Below are positions 8,934-18,594 of a stretch of 64,000 nt of DNA, in pieces. The notes under the pieces were generated by a model, which worked only from the letters and a program-made list of their open reading frames with translations, had not been told where the DNA came from and did no database searches. The stretch is from CAWUEX02 sp038148375 (GTDB lineage Bacteria > Pseudomonadota > Alphaproteobacteria > Rhodospirillales > Rhodospirillaceae). Numbering within the stretch: position 1 is the stretch's first letter; every line of letters begins with the position of its first letter. Location: contig JAYQVH010000010.1 in the NCBI GenBank assembly GCA_038148375.1, positions 45,360-109,359 of the forward strand, read 5' to 3'. The translations under genes and the position numbers were made by a program.

Positions 8934-10115
8934 ATGCGGGACGATCACACCGCCTCCGCCCTGTCCGAAGAAGAAATCGAAGCCATCCGCGACTCCGTGC
9001 GCGCGCTCTGCCAAGACTTTCCGAATGAGTACTGGCGCGAGCTGGATGAAAAGCGCGAGTACCCGACGGGTTTCGTCACGGCGATGACGGAGGCCGGCTT
9101 TCTGGCGGCGCTGATACCGGAAGAGTACGGCGGCTCCGGCCTGGGGTTAAAAGCGGCCTGCGCCATCCTGGAAGAAATACATAAGAACGGGTGCAATGCC
9201 GGCGCCTGTCACGCACAGATGTACACCATGGGTACGATCCTGAAGCACGGCAGTCCGGAGCAAAAAGGCGATTGGCTGCCGAAAGTGGCGAGCGGCGAAA
9301 TCCGCCTCCAGGCTTTCGGTGTGACCGAGCCGACGTCTGGCACGGACACGCTGTCGCTGCAAACTACGGCCGTGAAGAACGGCGATCACTACGTCGTCAA
9401 CGGCCAGAAGATCTGGACCAGCCGCGCCGAACACTCCGACTTTATGGTGCTGCTCGCGCGCACCACGCCCAAGGACAAGATCGAAAAAAAGGGCGACGGC
9501 CTGTCGGTGTTCATGGTCGACATGCGCGATGCGCTCAAGGACGGCATGACCATCCGGCCGATCCGCACCATGATGAATCACGCCACGACGGAAGTGTTTT
9601 TCGATAATGTCAAAGTGCCGGTGGAAAACCTGATCGGCGAAGAAGGTAAAGGTTTCCGCTACATCCTCGACGGCATGAACGCCGAGCGCACGTTGATTGC
9701 ATCCGAATGCCTGGGCGACGCGCAGTGGTTCATCAAGAAAGCCACCGACTATGCGACCGAACGCAAGGTTTTCGGCAACCCGATCGGCCGGAACCAAGGC
9801 GTGCAGTTCCCGATCGCGCGGGCTTACGCCTCCTACCGGGCCGCGGCCTTGATGGTCAACGAAGCCGCCACCAAGTTCGACGCCGGTGAGAAATGTGCCG
9901 AAGAAGCAAATATTGGCAAAATGCTGGCCTCGGAAGCGTCCTGGGAAGCGGCGGAGATGTGCGTGCAGACCTTCGGCGGCTTTGCCTTCGCTGAGGAATA
10001 CGACGTCGAGCGCAAGTTCCGGGAAACACGGCTGTACCAAGTCGCGCCGATCTCGACCAACCTGATCCTGGCGTACATCGGGCAAAACGTGCTCGGCCTG
10101 CCGCGCTCCTACTAA
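8934..10115 (+). CDS. Acyl-CoA dehydrogenase
   Basis: This 393-residue FAD flavoprotein removes two hydrogens from an acyl-CoA. It has the family landmarks IPEEYGGSGLG, FGVTEPTSGTDT, QKIWTSRAEHSDF and QTFGGFAFAEEYDVERKFRE. The usual C-terminal catalytic Glu position reads RLYQVAPIS, so Gln369 replaces it. Instead Glu251 sits in NAERTLIAS, the position of the base in isovaleryl-CoA and long-chain dehydrogenases, so the enzyme is probably active with an IVD-type geometry. AAGGAG precedes the start. The PaaK-like ligase follows after 16 bases, which suggests activation and then oxidation of one acid. Confidence 0.93.
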   Translation: MRDDHTASALSEEEIEAIRDSVRALCQDFPNEYWRELDEKREYPTGFVTAMTEAGFLAALIPEEYGGSGLGLKAACAILEEIHKNGCNAGACHAQMYTMGTILKHGSPEQKGDWLPKVASGEIRLQAFGVTEPTSGTDTLSLQTTAVKNGDHYVVNGQKIWTSRAEHSDFMVLLARTTPKDKIEKKGDGLSVFMVDMRDALKDGMTIRPIRTMMNHATTEVFFDNVKVPVENLIGEEGKGFRYILDGMNAERTLIASECLGDAQWFIKKATDYATERKVFGNPIGRNQGVQFPIARAYASYRAAALMVNEAATKFDAGEKCAEEANIGKMLASEASWEAAEMCVQTFGGFAFAEEYDVERKFRETRLYQVAPISTNLILAYIGQNVLGLPRSY

Positions 10116-10131
10116 GAGGCGCCGCACAGGC

Positions 10132-11526
10132 ATGGTGACCCGCCCGCCCTATTTCGCCGGTTTCGACATCGACCAGATGCTCACCGATCACCCGATCGGC
10201 GACGAATTCCTGCCCGCATTCAAGGGTATGAGCCGCGATGAGTTGCACGCCCTGCAGGAGCAGCGCTTTCTGAAATGCGTCGCGCGCGGCTGGGAAGTGC
10301 CTTTCTACCAGCGCCATTGGGGCAACGCCGGACTGGAACCGGGCGATATACAAACGCTCGAAGACATCACCAAAATTCCGCCGTTCAGCAAGTCGGACCT
10401 GATGGAGTCCATCGGCGCCCATCCGCCATTCGGGGATTTCGCCGGCACCGATTTCAGCGACGACGACCACATGCCCGCGGTGATGCACACGACCTCGGGA
10501 ACGACGGGCACACCGCAGGTGCTGCTGTTCAGCCCGAAGACGCGCGAGATGCAAAATCTCTTGGTTGCGCGGGCGTACTTATTTCAGGGCCTGATGGGTT
10601 CGGACGTCGTGCATTCGATTTACGGGCACGGCATGGTCAACGCTGGGCACTACATGCGCGAGGCGGTGCTGCACTTCACCAACGCGATTTTCTGTTCCGC
10701 CGGCACCGGCGTCGAAACCCGGTCGGTGCAGCAAGTCCATATTATGAAACGCTTCAAGACGACGGTGATTGTCGGTTTCGTCGATTATCTGCGCAAGCTT
10801 GCCGCGACTGCCGCCGAGGAAGGGATCGAAATCGGCCGCGACATCCCGGTGCGCATGATCTCCGGGCACTTCGGCCGCGAGGACCGGGACGAACTATCCC
10901 GCTTGTGGGGCGGTGCGGAAACTTTCGACTGGTACGGCGTTGGCGACACCGGTGTCATTTGCGCTGAAGGTCCGGATCACAGCGGCATGCACGTGTGGGA
11001 AGATGCGCACTACGTCGAGATCGCGGATGTGGATACGGGTGCACCGCTGCCCGATGGCGAACAGGGCGATGTGATCGACACGGTTCTGTTCAAGGACGAC
11101 CTCTATCCCATGATCCGTTTCAACACGCACGATGTCTCGGCGTTTCACACCGGCACGAACGATACCGGCCTGCCCTTCAAACGCATGCAGGGCATTTTCG
11201 GGCGCTCGGACAACATGGTGAAGCTGCGCGGCATCAATGTATTTCCGCACGGCATCGGCGGCGTGCTGCTGGAACGCCCGGAATTCACCGGCGAATATTT
11301 CTGCCGCGCTGTGCGCGACGCCGAGGGCCGCGACGACATGATCGTCATGGCGGAAATCACCGCCGAACCAACGCCGGAGTTGGAGCAGGCCTACAAAGCG
11401 CTGATCAAATCGCGCATTGGCGTGGAGATGCCGGTGGAATTTCACAAGCCCGGCGAGCTGACCCAGTATACGGAAATCGACCGCCGCCAAAAGGCCAAAC
11501 GCCTCAGCGACGAGCGGTTTAAGTAA
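10132..11526 (+). CDS. Phenylacetate-CoA ligase family (PaaK-like) AMP-forming enzyme
   Basis: The 464-residue protein has the ATP-binding loop TSGTTGTPQ (about residues 121-129), the short ANL architecture of PaaK, and the late motifs MIRFNTHDVSAF and FGRSDNMVKLRGINVFP that lead into the small C-terminal AMP-binding domain. PaaK relatives convert aryl or related carboxylic acids to CoA esters. Adjacency to the acyl-CoA dehydrogenase supports a CoA-ester degradation step. The substrate could be any aromatic or branched acid; phenylacetate itself is not implied because no other paa genes are seen. Confidence 0.88.
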   Translation: MVTRPPYFAGFDIDQMLTDHPIGDEFLPAFKGMSRDELHALQEQRFLKCVARGWEVPFYQRHWGNAGLEPGDIQTLEDITKIPPFSKSDLMESIGAHPPFGDFAGTDFSDDDHMPAVMHTTSGTTGTPQVLLFSPKTREMQNLLVARAYLFQGLMGSDVVHSIYGHGMVNAGHYMREAVLHFTNAIFCSAGTGVETRSVQQVHIMKRFKTTVIVGFVDYLRKLAATAAEEGIEIGRDIPVRMISGHFGREDRDELSRLWGGAETFDWYGVGDTGVICAEGPDHSGMHVWEDAHYVEIADVDTGAPLPDGEQGDVIDTVLFKDDLYPMIRFNTHDVSAFHTGTNDTGLPFKRMQGIFGRSDNMVKLRGINVFPHGIGGVLLERPEFTGEYFCRAVRDAEGRDDMIVMAEITAEPTPELEQAYKALIKSRIGVEMPVEFHKPGELTQYTEIDRRQKAKRLSDERFK

Positions 11527-11529
11527 GGC

Positions 11530-12123
11530 TTACAGCGAGGGCTTGGCCGCCACAGCGATCATGAACTTGCCGTCCCAGCCGGGGCGGAGCTGGGGATCCT
11601 GACCGCCGCGCTGGTGGAACTTCGCCTTCACTGTGTAGCCGCCAGCGGCCAGCAGATCCTCGAATTCATCCGGTGTGTAGTGACGCACGTGGAACGGATT
11701 GACCGGCTACATTTTGTGCGGACGCACAATTTCATTGGGCGTTGAGCAGATCAGCACGCGGGCCAAAGTACCGAACAGTTCAACCGCCTGCCGCGCTTCA
11801 TGAATGTGCTCCAGAAATTCGAACGAAACCACCGCATCGAAGGGGCCGGCCAGGTCCGCCTCGAACAGATTGGCGTTGATGTAATTGACGTTGGGTTTGG
11901 AGAAATGCTTTGCGTGCAACTCCGCTGCCTCCGCCGACGCATCGACACAGGTGATGCGCTCGATCGCATCGGACATGAGGTTCGAGCCGTAGCCGACGCC
12001 ACAACCGGCATCGAGCACATGGCCGGTCACACCATTACTCGTCAGCCAGTGTTTAGTGGCGGTGTAGCGCGCCATGTGGTCAGGCCGGATGTCGGCCATG
12101 GAGGTCGCCATGATGCGTTCCAT
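11530..12123 (-). pseudogene. Class I SAM methyltransferase interrupted by an in-frame TAG
   Basis: From the ATG at 12123 the frame encodes a methyltransferase with motif I VLDAGCGVGYGS and FDAVVSFEFLEHI, reaching STPNEIVRPHKM and then a TAG at 11707-11709 (codon 139 of 198). In the same frame beyond the stop the family's C-terminal part continues intact: PVNPFHVRHYTPDEFEDLL and then KFMIAVAAKPSL, ending at TAA 11530-11532. The interruption is therefore a single nonsense codon, not a frameshift. The gene follows tylF-like 12129-12758 by five bases and would be its operon partner. The truncated product would lack the end of the Rossmann domain. Readthrough cannot be excluded. Confidence 0.85.
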
Positions 12124-12128
12124 GGCGG

Positions 12129-12758
12129 TTAGGCGTCTGCGCGGGTGTTGCAGATAAACATGATGCCCGACCACGTGTACTTGGCGTACTCCGTAAACGT
12201 GTATGGCGCTTCCGCCGCCCATTCATCGAAGGCGCGGTGAACACCCTGGTCGGCACGGCCGCGGTAACAGAACCAATCGTCGAACATCAGGATGGCACCG
12301 TCGACCATGCGCGGCTCGATAAACCTCAGACAGGGCACGGCGGAGGAATACAGATCGCAATCGATATGAACCAGGGCGGCCTTAGCATCGCCCACGGCGT
12401 TCAGGGTTGCAGGGTCTGTCAACGAGGTATCGTAAAACCCCTCGACCAGCGTGACGTCGGCTTCCGGTACGCCATTATTGACGAGGTTCCGGGCCACATC
12501 CGCCTTGGAGACTGCAAATTGGCCTTCGTGAAACACGCTGTAATCTTCCAGCGTGTCGTCCGCGCTCAGATGCGGCAGGCCGGAAAAGGAATCAAAGGCG
12601 TAGAAATGCCGCGCGGCGGTGTCCATTTGACTGTGAATTTTATACGCCGTCGCCAGCGATCGGCCCTGAAATACGCCGAATTCGAAGTAGTCGCCCTCCG
12701 TTTCCGATTTCTGTAAAAAGCGGAGCGCATGAAACATCGCGTCTTGCCGATTCATCAT
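12129..12758 (-). CDS. TylF/MycF-type O-methyltransferase
   Basis: The 209-residue protein shows the TylF family marks: EGDYFEFGVFQGRSLATAY near the SAM site, YAFDSFSGLP, ALVHIDCDLYSSAVPCL and GAILMFDDWFCYRGR with the metal-binding acidic residues. Members O-methylate sugars or other hydroxyl groups using a divalent metal. It is divergent from the capsule-type transferase gene, whose start is only 18 bases away, and leads into the interrupted methyltransferase. Surface glycan decoration is the likely role. Two adjacent ATGs (12758 and 12755) are equally possible starts. Confidence 0.9.
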   Translation of the reverse strand: MMNRQDAMFHALRFLQKSETEGDYFEFGVFQGRSLATAYKIHSQMDTAARHFYAFDSFSGLPHLSADDTLEDYSVFHEGQFAVSKADVARNLVNNGVPEADVTLVEGFYDTSLTDPATLNAVGDAKAALVHIDCDLYSSAVPCLRFIEPRMVDGAILMFDDWFCYRGRADQGVHRAFDEWAAEAPYTFTEYAKYTWSGIMFICNTRADA

Positions 12759-12776
12759 GGGACGGCATGATACGGC

Positions 12777-14546
12777 ATGACTTCAGCCGCCGCCATTCTT
12801 GATGGACTGCCCACTCTGATGGGCGAATTAACCGCCGCGTCGGCGAACGACGTGACGCTCATGCTATGCGTCACCCCGGATGACATTGACGGCAAATTAT
12901 TCGCCCGGCTTGCCGCCGTGCGCGATGGCGGCAACACCGCGCGTGTCCACCTTCACGTCCTCGGGGCCGGGCCGGAAACACAAGCCCGACTGATTCTGTG
13001 GAGCGAGAGCCATCCGGACCTGGCGCTGTCTTCGACATGGGAAGACGCAATACCAGAAACGACGGGCAACGGCGCGGCGAGCGCACTTGGTGTCGTGAGG
13101 TTGTTTCACATTGCCGGATTGGTCCGCGGAAAATTCGTGCTCACTGACCAGGTGAAGGTTGGGTCGCTTCCCGCCGGTCTCAATGCGCATCTCGATCAGT
13201 CTCCGGTGATCACACCTGGCAACACCGATCCCGGCCTGATCCTCGCGATCGACGGCAACGATTACGCTCTCAGCCTGCTGGCCGCCGTCGCCCAACCACT
13301 TGCGGAGCGGATACGCTCAGGTGTGATCGGCGCGGCGGATGCCGTGATCGCCCTTGATGCCGTCGTGCGGCAGGCACTGACTCAATCGCCAGACTTCATC
13401 GGTACATTTACAGGCGGCAGCCCTGTGTTGACGGCGACAGACATCGCTGACCCCATCGTCGCGTTATGGCCGGAAACGTCGGGGCTTAAAGTTTTGCTGC
13501 TCAAGCCGGATATGGCTCTGCCATTCAAGAGCCCCAACCTTGTCGCGGACCGAGAACGCCGCAAAACGGATTCGCCCTTTATGGCGGGCGCACACGGCGC
13601 TTTGCGGGAGTCATGGGGGTCCTGCTTCACCCATCTTCGGGACGCGCTCACCGCGCGAGGACACGCGGCGGTATGTATTGAGCGGCCTGGCGCAGAGATC
13701 ACCGCGGAACTTGCCGACGCGGCGGGGGCAGACGTGGTTATCCTGCCTCACCGGCAGCGGTTTCAATGCCCCGGCTTGAAAACGCCAGCACTGTTTCTCA
13801 TGCAAATCGCGCACCGGTGGCTGTTCACGCTGGATGAGAACGGCTGGGGGGCCGGCGCCACCGGTTACCCGTACAACGGATTCCACGAGAGCCCCGACGA
13901 TGGTGCCGTGTTCGATGCCTATCGCCGTGCGTTAATGTCCACCAACGACAGCAAATTCGGCCAACCGGACCGGCGGTCCCGCGCGGACCTCGTGGCCGGC
14001 GGCACAATACCCGACCGGCCCTACTTGTTCTTTCCTTGCCAGATACCGGACGACGAAGTGGTGCGGTTCTTTTGCGATGTCTCAGAGGAAGATGTCATCG
14101 CCGCATTGACGAATTGGGCGACGGTGCGGCAGATCGACATTGTGTTTAAGGCGCATCCGGCCGCACCTCAGACCTCCGAGTCCTTCAAGGCCATTGCCAG
14201 CACGCCCTTTACCCATTGGGCAGATGCCAGCGTGCACGACCTCATCGAGTCCTGCGAGGCTGTTGTAACCTTGAACAGTGGTGTCGGACATGAAGCGATC
14301 CTGCACGAGAAGCCCATCGTCATGTTTGGCCGCTCCGAATACGACCGGCTGGCCATTCACGCGACTTTGGACGGCCTGGATGAGGCGTATGAACGCGTTA
14401 ACGCGTGGGACAGGTCCTCACAGCTGAAAAAGTACCGGCAATTTTACCACTGGTTTACGCGTGATATGGCAATAGACTTACGGGATGCGCCGGCCAGAAC
14501 CTCCGCGCTGGCACATGCGGTCGACCGGATAGAAAGATTGGTTTGA
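12777..14546 (+). CDS. Capsule/Kdo-transferase-like glycan biosynthesis protein
   Basis: The 589-residue product has an N-terminal region of about 250 residues that I do not recognise. A C-terminal half resembles capsular polysaccharide (KpsC/KpsS-type) transferases: VFKAHPAAP, then SVHDLIESCEAVVTLNSGVG and HEAILHEKPIVMFGRSEY. The last motif is the nucleotide-sugar pocket of this GT-B-like family. No membrane helix or signal is seen, so it probably acts at the cytoplasmic face. Its TGA shares a base with the next gene's ATG, which implies a two-gene operon. Confidence 0.78.
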   Translation: MTSAAAILDGLPTLMGELTAASANDVTLMLCVTPDDIDGKLFARLAAVRDGGNTARVHLHVLGAGPETQARLILWSESHPDLALSSTWEDAIPETTGNGAASALGVVRLFHIAGLVRGKFVLTDQVKVGSLPAGLNAHLDQSPVITPGNTDPGLILAIDGNDYALSLLAAVAQPLAERIRSGVIGAADAVIALDAVVRQALTQSPDFIGTFTGGSPVLTATDIADPIVALWPETSGLKVLLLKPDMALPFKSPNLVADRERRKTDSPFMAGAHGALRESWGSCFTHLRDALTARGHAAVCIERPGAEITAELADAAGADVVILPHRQRFQCPGLKTPALFLMQIAHRWLFTLDENGWGAGATGYPYNGFHESPDDGAVFDAYRRALMSTNDSKFGQPDRRSRADLVAGGTIPDRPYLFFPCQIPDDEVVRFFCDVSEEDVIAALTNWATVRQIDIVFKAHPAAPQTSESFKAIASTPFTHWADASVHDLIESCEAVVTLNSGVGHEAILHEKPIVMFGRSEYDRLAIHATLDGLDEAYERVNAWDRSSQLKKYRQFYHWFTRDMAIDLRDAPARTSALAHAVDRIERLV

Positions 14547-15772
14547 TGGTTGCGATCAAGGAAGTCGTTGCTCATGCCATGGCCCTTCACAAAAAGGGCG
14601 ATGAAGATGGTGCTGCGGCGGTATTTGAGAAACTGCTGAAAGCCAGCCCTGACGAGCCGCTGGCGCTCGAGTACCTGGGCGTGCGGGCGATCAAGAAACG
14701 GGATTACAAGACCGCGATTACCTTGCTGCGCCAGGCTGTCGCCCAGCCGGGCTGCCGGCCTTCGGTGCGCTTCCAGTTGGGTCACGCTCTGCGCGACAGC
14801 GGCCAATTGGTCGACGCGTCCGACGCCTACCGCCGTTACGTCGCCGACTCATCCGACCCGGCCGGTGCCGTCACTCTTGCGGATGTCCTGATCGACCTTG
14901 ATCGCGGGCAGGAGGCGGAGACGGTACTGCGTCAGGCGGTTGAATGGAAACCCGATTACGTAAAAGCCCTGTGTCTGCTGGCGAAGGTCTGCGTTGCGCG
15001 AGCCAAGCCATCGGATGCGGAAGAATTCAGGACCCGGGCTGTGGAGTCCGAGGAAGACGGAAAATTGACCCGTCTAATGAAAGCGGCCGCGCACCTGGAC
15101 ATGGGCGTACCTGTGATCATCGCTTCCGGCGATCCAAAATACGTCGCCCGGTTTGCGCCCAACCTGATCAAATCCGTAGCCGCGAATTCTTCAGGCGCTG
15201 ACATCCATATTCATGTCGTTGTCCCCGATGAGTCGTCTGCGCCGCCGGATCTGCCGGCCGACCTGCCGACTCACACGCTGACCTGGGAAAACGTTCCAGG
15301 CGCAAACAGAGCCACGTTCTCGTCGCGACGATTTATCCGCGCAGCCACCTTCATGCGCGCCATCGACCGCACGCTGCTGATTATCGATATCGATTCGAGC
15401 TTCAAGAAGGACATTGCCGCGGCGACCACCGAACTTCCCAAGCACGACGTCGCGATGCGCTACCGAGAGGAGGAAATCTTCCTCAATCAGCGTGTGGCCG
15501 CAGGGTTCCTCGCGCTCTCGCCGACAAAAGCAGTGCAGACGTTTATAGATTGCGTTGCCGCGTACATCCGGCACTTTGAAAGAACGGAGAAAGCGGCGTA
15601 GTTTATAGATCAAATGGCATTGCTAGCCGCACGCTGTCATTTCCAGCCGGAAGACGGTGACCCTGACGTTATTGTCACGGACGTGCCGGAAAGATTCCTG
15701 GATTGGCGACGTCATGCCTCTGACAGTGTAATATGGACGACCAAAGGCGCGGGCAAAGTGCTGCCCAAGTAG
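14546..15772 (+). pseudogene. TPR plus glycosyltransferase-like protein interrupted by an in-frame TAG
   Basis: The ATG at 14546 overlaps the previous gene's stop (TGATG). Residues 1-190 are TPR repeats (EYLGVRAIKKRDYKTAITLL, VRFQLGHALRDSGQLVDASD). From about 190 onward is a nucleotide-sugar-transferase-like domain with LLIIDIDSSFKKDI, a DxD-like acidic pair. A TAG at 15599-15601 (codon 352) follows RTEKAA, but the same frame continues as FIDQMALLAARCHFQPEDGD and then SVIWTTKGAGKVLPK to a TAG at 15770-15772. In related proteins a Trp often precedes the ID-Q motif, so TGG to TAG is a likely origin. The gene may be broken or read through. Confidence 0.8.
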
Positions 15773-15799
15773 CGCCGCGCATCGAATACGGATTCACAC

Positions 15800-17161
15800 A
15801 TGACTTTTGACGTTGTTGCCGCAGGTGTCGCCGGCCTGTCGCAAGCCCTCGAAGACGGCGAAATTTCCGCGGTCGATGCAACGCAGACCTATCTTGACCG
15901 GATAGGAGCCCGCAACGGCGAACTTAATGCATTTATCACGGTGACGGCCGAGTCCGCGCTCAAGGATGCGGCCGCATCCGATTCCCGGCGTGCACGCGGG
16001 ACATCTCTCGGGCCACTCGACGGCATCCCCATCGCGCTGAAAGACAACATCGATCTCGCCGGCGTACCGGCCACCGGCGGCATCGAAGCGTACCGCCGCA
16101 GAATTCCGGAAGAAGACGCCGATGTGGCGCGGCGTCTGCGCGCGGCCGGAGCAGTCTTTCTGGGAAAACTGAATTTGCATGAAGGCGCGCACGGCGCGAC
16201 GACGGCAAACGAAGCTTTCGGCTTTTGCCACAATCCACACCGGCACGGATACACGCCGGGCGGCTCTTCGGGTGGATCGGGCGCTGCTCTGGCGGCCGGA
16301 TTGTGCGCCGGCGCCTTGGGGTCGGACACCTTGGGCTCCGTGCGCATTCCGGCATCGTTCTGCGGTGTTTCGGGCCTAAAGCCGACCTACGGCCTTGTCA
16401 GCACCCGCGGCGTCATGCCTCTGGCGTTCATGCTAGATCATGTCGGCCCTATGGCGCGATCGTGCGCGGATTTGGCGCTGATGCTGAGGGTGATGGCCGG
16501 GTTCGATCCGGACGATCCGGCAAGCCGGCACGGCCCGACGGAGTTTGCGCAAACCACTGAAACCGATCTGACGGGCATCACGCTGGGTTATTTCAGCGAC
16601 CTTAATAAGGCGGGCGGCGAAGCCGTGGATCCGGCCGTATCCGTCGCCTATGCCAAGGCTGTCGACCGTCTCAAGGGCCTCGGCGCGACGCTGAAGCCGG
16701 CGTTCTGGGACGGATTCGATCCATCAGCCGTGCGGTCGAAAGCGTTGCTCCTGATCGAAGCCGATCTGGCCAATGTTCACGCGGACATGTTGGGCTCGAA
16801 CCCCGAAGGGTTCAGTGAAATTTTCCGTGCGGGAATAGATTTCGGTACAGCCCAGTCGGCACCCAAGTTGGCCAAGGCGCTACACATGATCGAGAGCGTC
16901 AGACCGACCGCCCGCCATCTCTTTTCCAAAGTGGATGCCCTGGTAACGCCGACGACGCCGGTGCCCGCGTTTTCCTTCGACTCTCAAATGCCGAAGACGA
17001 TCACGACGTTCACATCGTTCGCGAACTATGCCGGGTGTCCCGCCGCGTCCGTCCCGATGGGCAAGACCGAAGACGGCCTGCCTCTCGGGCTCCAGATCGT
17101 CACACCGAAACGGGAAGAAGCACTCGCGTTGAGAATCGGCCACGCATTCGAGGTAGCGTAG
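15800..17161 (+). CDS. Amidase (amidase-signature family)
   Basis: This 453-residue enzyme hydrolyses amides with the Ser-cisSer-Lys triad. Lys81 (IALKDNIDLAG), Ser156 (TPGGSSGGSG) and Ser180 (GSDTLGSVRIPAS) are present with spacing 75 and 24, identical to GatA. The usual DTGGS reads DTLGS here, one change next to the nucleophile. It lacks a C-terminal extension, so it is a stand-alone amidase rather than GatA. It starts 27 bases after the interrupted TPR gene, in the same frame as that gene's final TAG. The substrate cannot be deduced; a TRAP binding protein lies convergently downstream. Confidence 0.92.
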   Translation: MTFDVVAAGVAGLSQALEDGEISAVDATQTYLDRIGARNGELNAFITVTAESALKDAAASDSRRARGTSLGPLDGIPIALKDNIDLAGVPATGGIEAYRRRIPEEDADVARRLRAAGAVFLGKLNLHEGAHGATTANEAFGFCHNPHRHGYTPGGSSGGSGAALAAGLCAGALGSDTLGSVRIPASFCGVSGLKPTYGLVSTRGVMPLAFMLDHVGPMARSCADLALMLRVMAGFDPDDPASRHGPTEFAQTTETDLTGITLGYFSDLNKAGGEAVDPAVSVAYAKAVDRLKGLGATLKPAFWDGFDPSAVRSKALLLIEADLANVHADMLGSNPEGFSEIFRAGIDFGTAQSAPKLAKALHMIESVRPTARHLFSKVDALVTPTTPVPAFSFDSQMPKTITTFTSFANYAGCPAASVPMGKTEDGLPLGLQIVTPKREEALALRIGHAFEVA

Positions 17162-17170
17162 CGCTCCGTG

Positions 17171-17446
17171 TTATTCGCTGCGGTAACAGGCCGCATTGGC
17201 GCGGCCGAGGAACAGATCGGCGAACTCTTCCGGATTCGGGACGTCGCCGGACCGCTTGAGCTCATCGACAACTAACTGTTTGATCAGCGCAGGCTCCATA
17301 ACGTCTTCCACCTGACGCACAATCCCCTCGCGCGCCGCTTCGCATGCGGCCTGCGAGTCGAACGAGAGTGTGTGCAACGTCAGCGCATCAACGCCTTTCT
17401 CGTCACTTCCCGGCGCGAGCGCCGCAACGACCAATAACCATTTCAT
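17171..17446 (-). CDS. Small exported protein of unknown function
   Basis: The 91-residue product begins MKWLLVVAALAPGSDEKG, a short hydrophobic leader, and has two Cys (QAACEAA and NAACYRSE), consistent with a periplasmic disulfide. Its ATG overlaps the TGA of the upstream TRAP binding-protein gene (ATGA), so it is translated from the same transcript. I recognise no family. It may assist the binding protein or the transported compound's processing, but nothing in the sequence proves that. Confidence 0.6.
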   Translation of the reverse strand: MKWLLVVAALAPGSDEKGVDALTLHTLSFDSQAACEAAREGIVRQVEDVMEPALIKQLVVDELKRSGDVPNPEEFADLFLGRANAACYRSE

Positions 17447-18459
17447 CTGCGTGCCTCCTGGTCTTGGCGAGCCTTGAACTCACCTTTGGCTTCAAGAATA
17501 AGGGCATAAATCGCCTCAGCATCACCGCCAATGTCCTGCAAGATCGCCGGATGCACCGCCTGGGCGGCAGCGATCCAATGGCCGCGTTGCTCGGGCGTCA
17601 ACTCGTGAACGAATGCGCCATCGTCGCGCAGCGCGGCAATCTTCGCGGCGGCGTCTTCGCGCACGGTCAAACGTTGAGATGGAAAAACGTTGAACGCTTT
17701 ATCGATGACTGCGACCTGAGCCGGCGTCGCACGATCCAGCCAGCGCTTCGACGCCATGAGCACCGTGGTCTCGTAATGATGATCGGTAAGAGTGTAGTGC
17801 GGGGCGTGGTCCTTAAATGCATTGACGTACCAAGGCAGGCTGGAGGCGCCGCCCTCGACCATGCCGGTCTGCAACGCGGGCACGACATCCTGGATACCGA
17901 GGAAAACCGTATCGACGCTGAGCGCCTCGAAAAAAACGGCGACCGACGGTGTTGACGGTGTGCGCAGTTTCTCGCCTTTGACGTCGTCCGGTGAGGTGTA
18001 GGCCCGTGGCCCGTAAAAACCCGTCCAGCCCGCCTCGGACCAGCCGAGAAATGAAATGCCGATCGGCTCTAAATAGGGACGAATAATGTCACCGGCACAG
18101 CAGTCGTAAAAATAATCGGCTTCCTCTGCGCTCTCGAACAGATATGGCAGGGACAAAACTGCGGCTTCGGGAATGGTGGACGACAGCCCCCAAAGCGAAG
18201 CGGACGAAATCTGCACGCGGTCACGGCGCAGACTGTTGATCATCGTCTCCTCGTTCCCGAGTTCTCCATAGAGGTAAAATTCAAAATCGACTTCGGGACT
18301 GGCAGACAGGGTTTCTTTGCGGAATTGCCAGTGCTCATCCCAGATCGAACCCTTTGGCACGCTGCCGGCAGCCCGGCCGGTGAGCGGTGAGTCGGCACCT
18401 GCCTGACCCGCAATAAGCAGCGTGGCAAGGGCAACAACCAGAGATAACGGACGCGTCAT
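17443..18459 (-). CDS. TRAP-type substrate-binding protein (DctP family)
   Basis: The 338-residue protein has a signal peptide (MTRPLSLVVALATLLIAGQ) and the DctP-fold landmarks FYLYGELGNEETMINSLRRD, LSLPYLFESAEEADYF, GEKLRTPSTPS (the Arg that pairs with a substrate carboxylate) and VPALQTGMVEGGASS. It should bind an organic acid in the periplasm for a TRAP permease. No DctQ or DctM gene lies in this window, so its membrane partner is elsewhere or it works differently. It leads into the small exported gene by a 4-base overlap. Confidence 0.9.
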   Translation of the reverse strand: MTRPLSLVVALATLLIAGQAGADSPLTGRAAGSVPKGSIWDEHWQFRKETLSASPEVDFEFYLYGELGNEETMINSLRRDRVQISSASLWGLSSTIPEAAVLSLPYLFESAEEADYFYDCCAGDIIRPYLEPIGISFLGWSEAGWTGFYGPRAYTSPDDVKGEKLRTPSTPSVAVFFEALSVDTVFLGIQDVVPALQTGMVEGGASSLPWYVNAFKDHAPHYTLTDHHYETTVLMASKRWLDRATPAQVAVIDKAFNVFPSQRLTVREDAAAKIAALRDDGAFVHELTPEQRGHWIAAAQAVHPAILQDIGGDAEAIYALILEAKGEFKARQDQEARR

Positions 18460-18594
18460 AGCGATTTCCTTTCCGGGCGCTTTACGCTCCGGTTGTCTGC
18501 CACCGGCTCTCCGACCTCAAGGTCCGGCCCAATTCCGACCACCATGCGGCGACGGCACGGCACTTGCGATCCCATAAAGTGTAAGGGCGGCACC

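Noticed and set aside
9147..10133. 328-codon open frame opposite the acyl-CoA dehydrogenase
   Set aside because: The opposite strand has an unmistakable acyl-CoA dehydrogenase; this frame shows no motif.
15770..15800. Fusion of the TPR gene to the amidase by readthrough of the second TAG
   Set aside because: The frames do match, but the amidase has a normal full-length start and the 9 linking codons show no conserved sequence.
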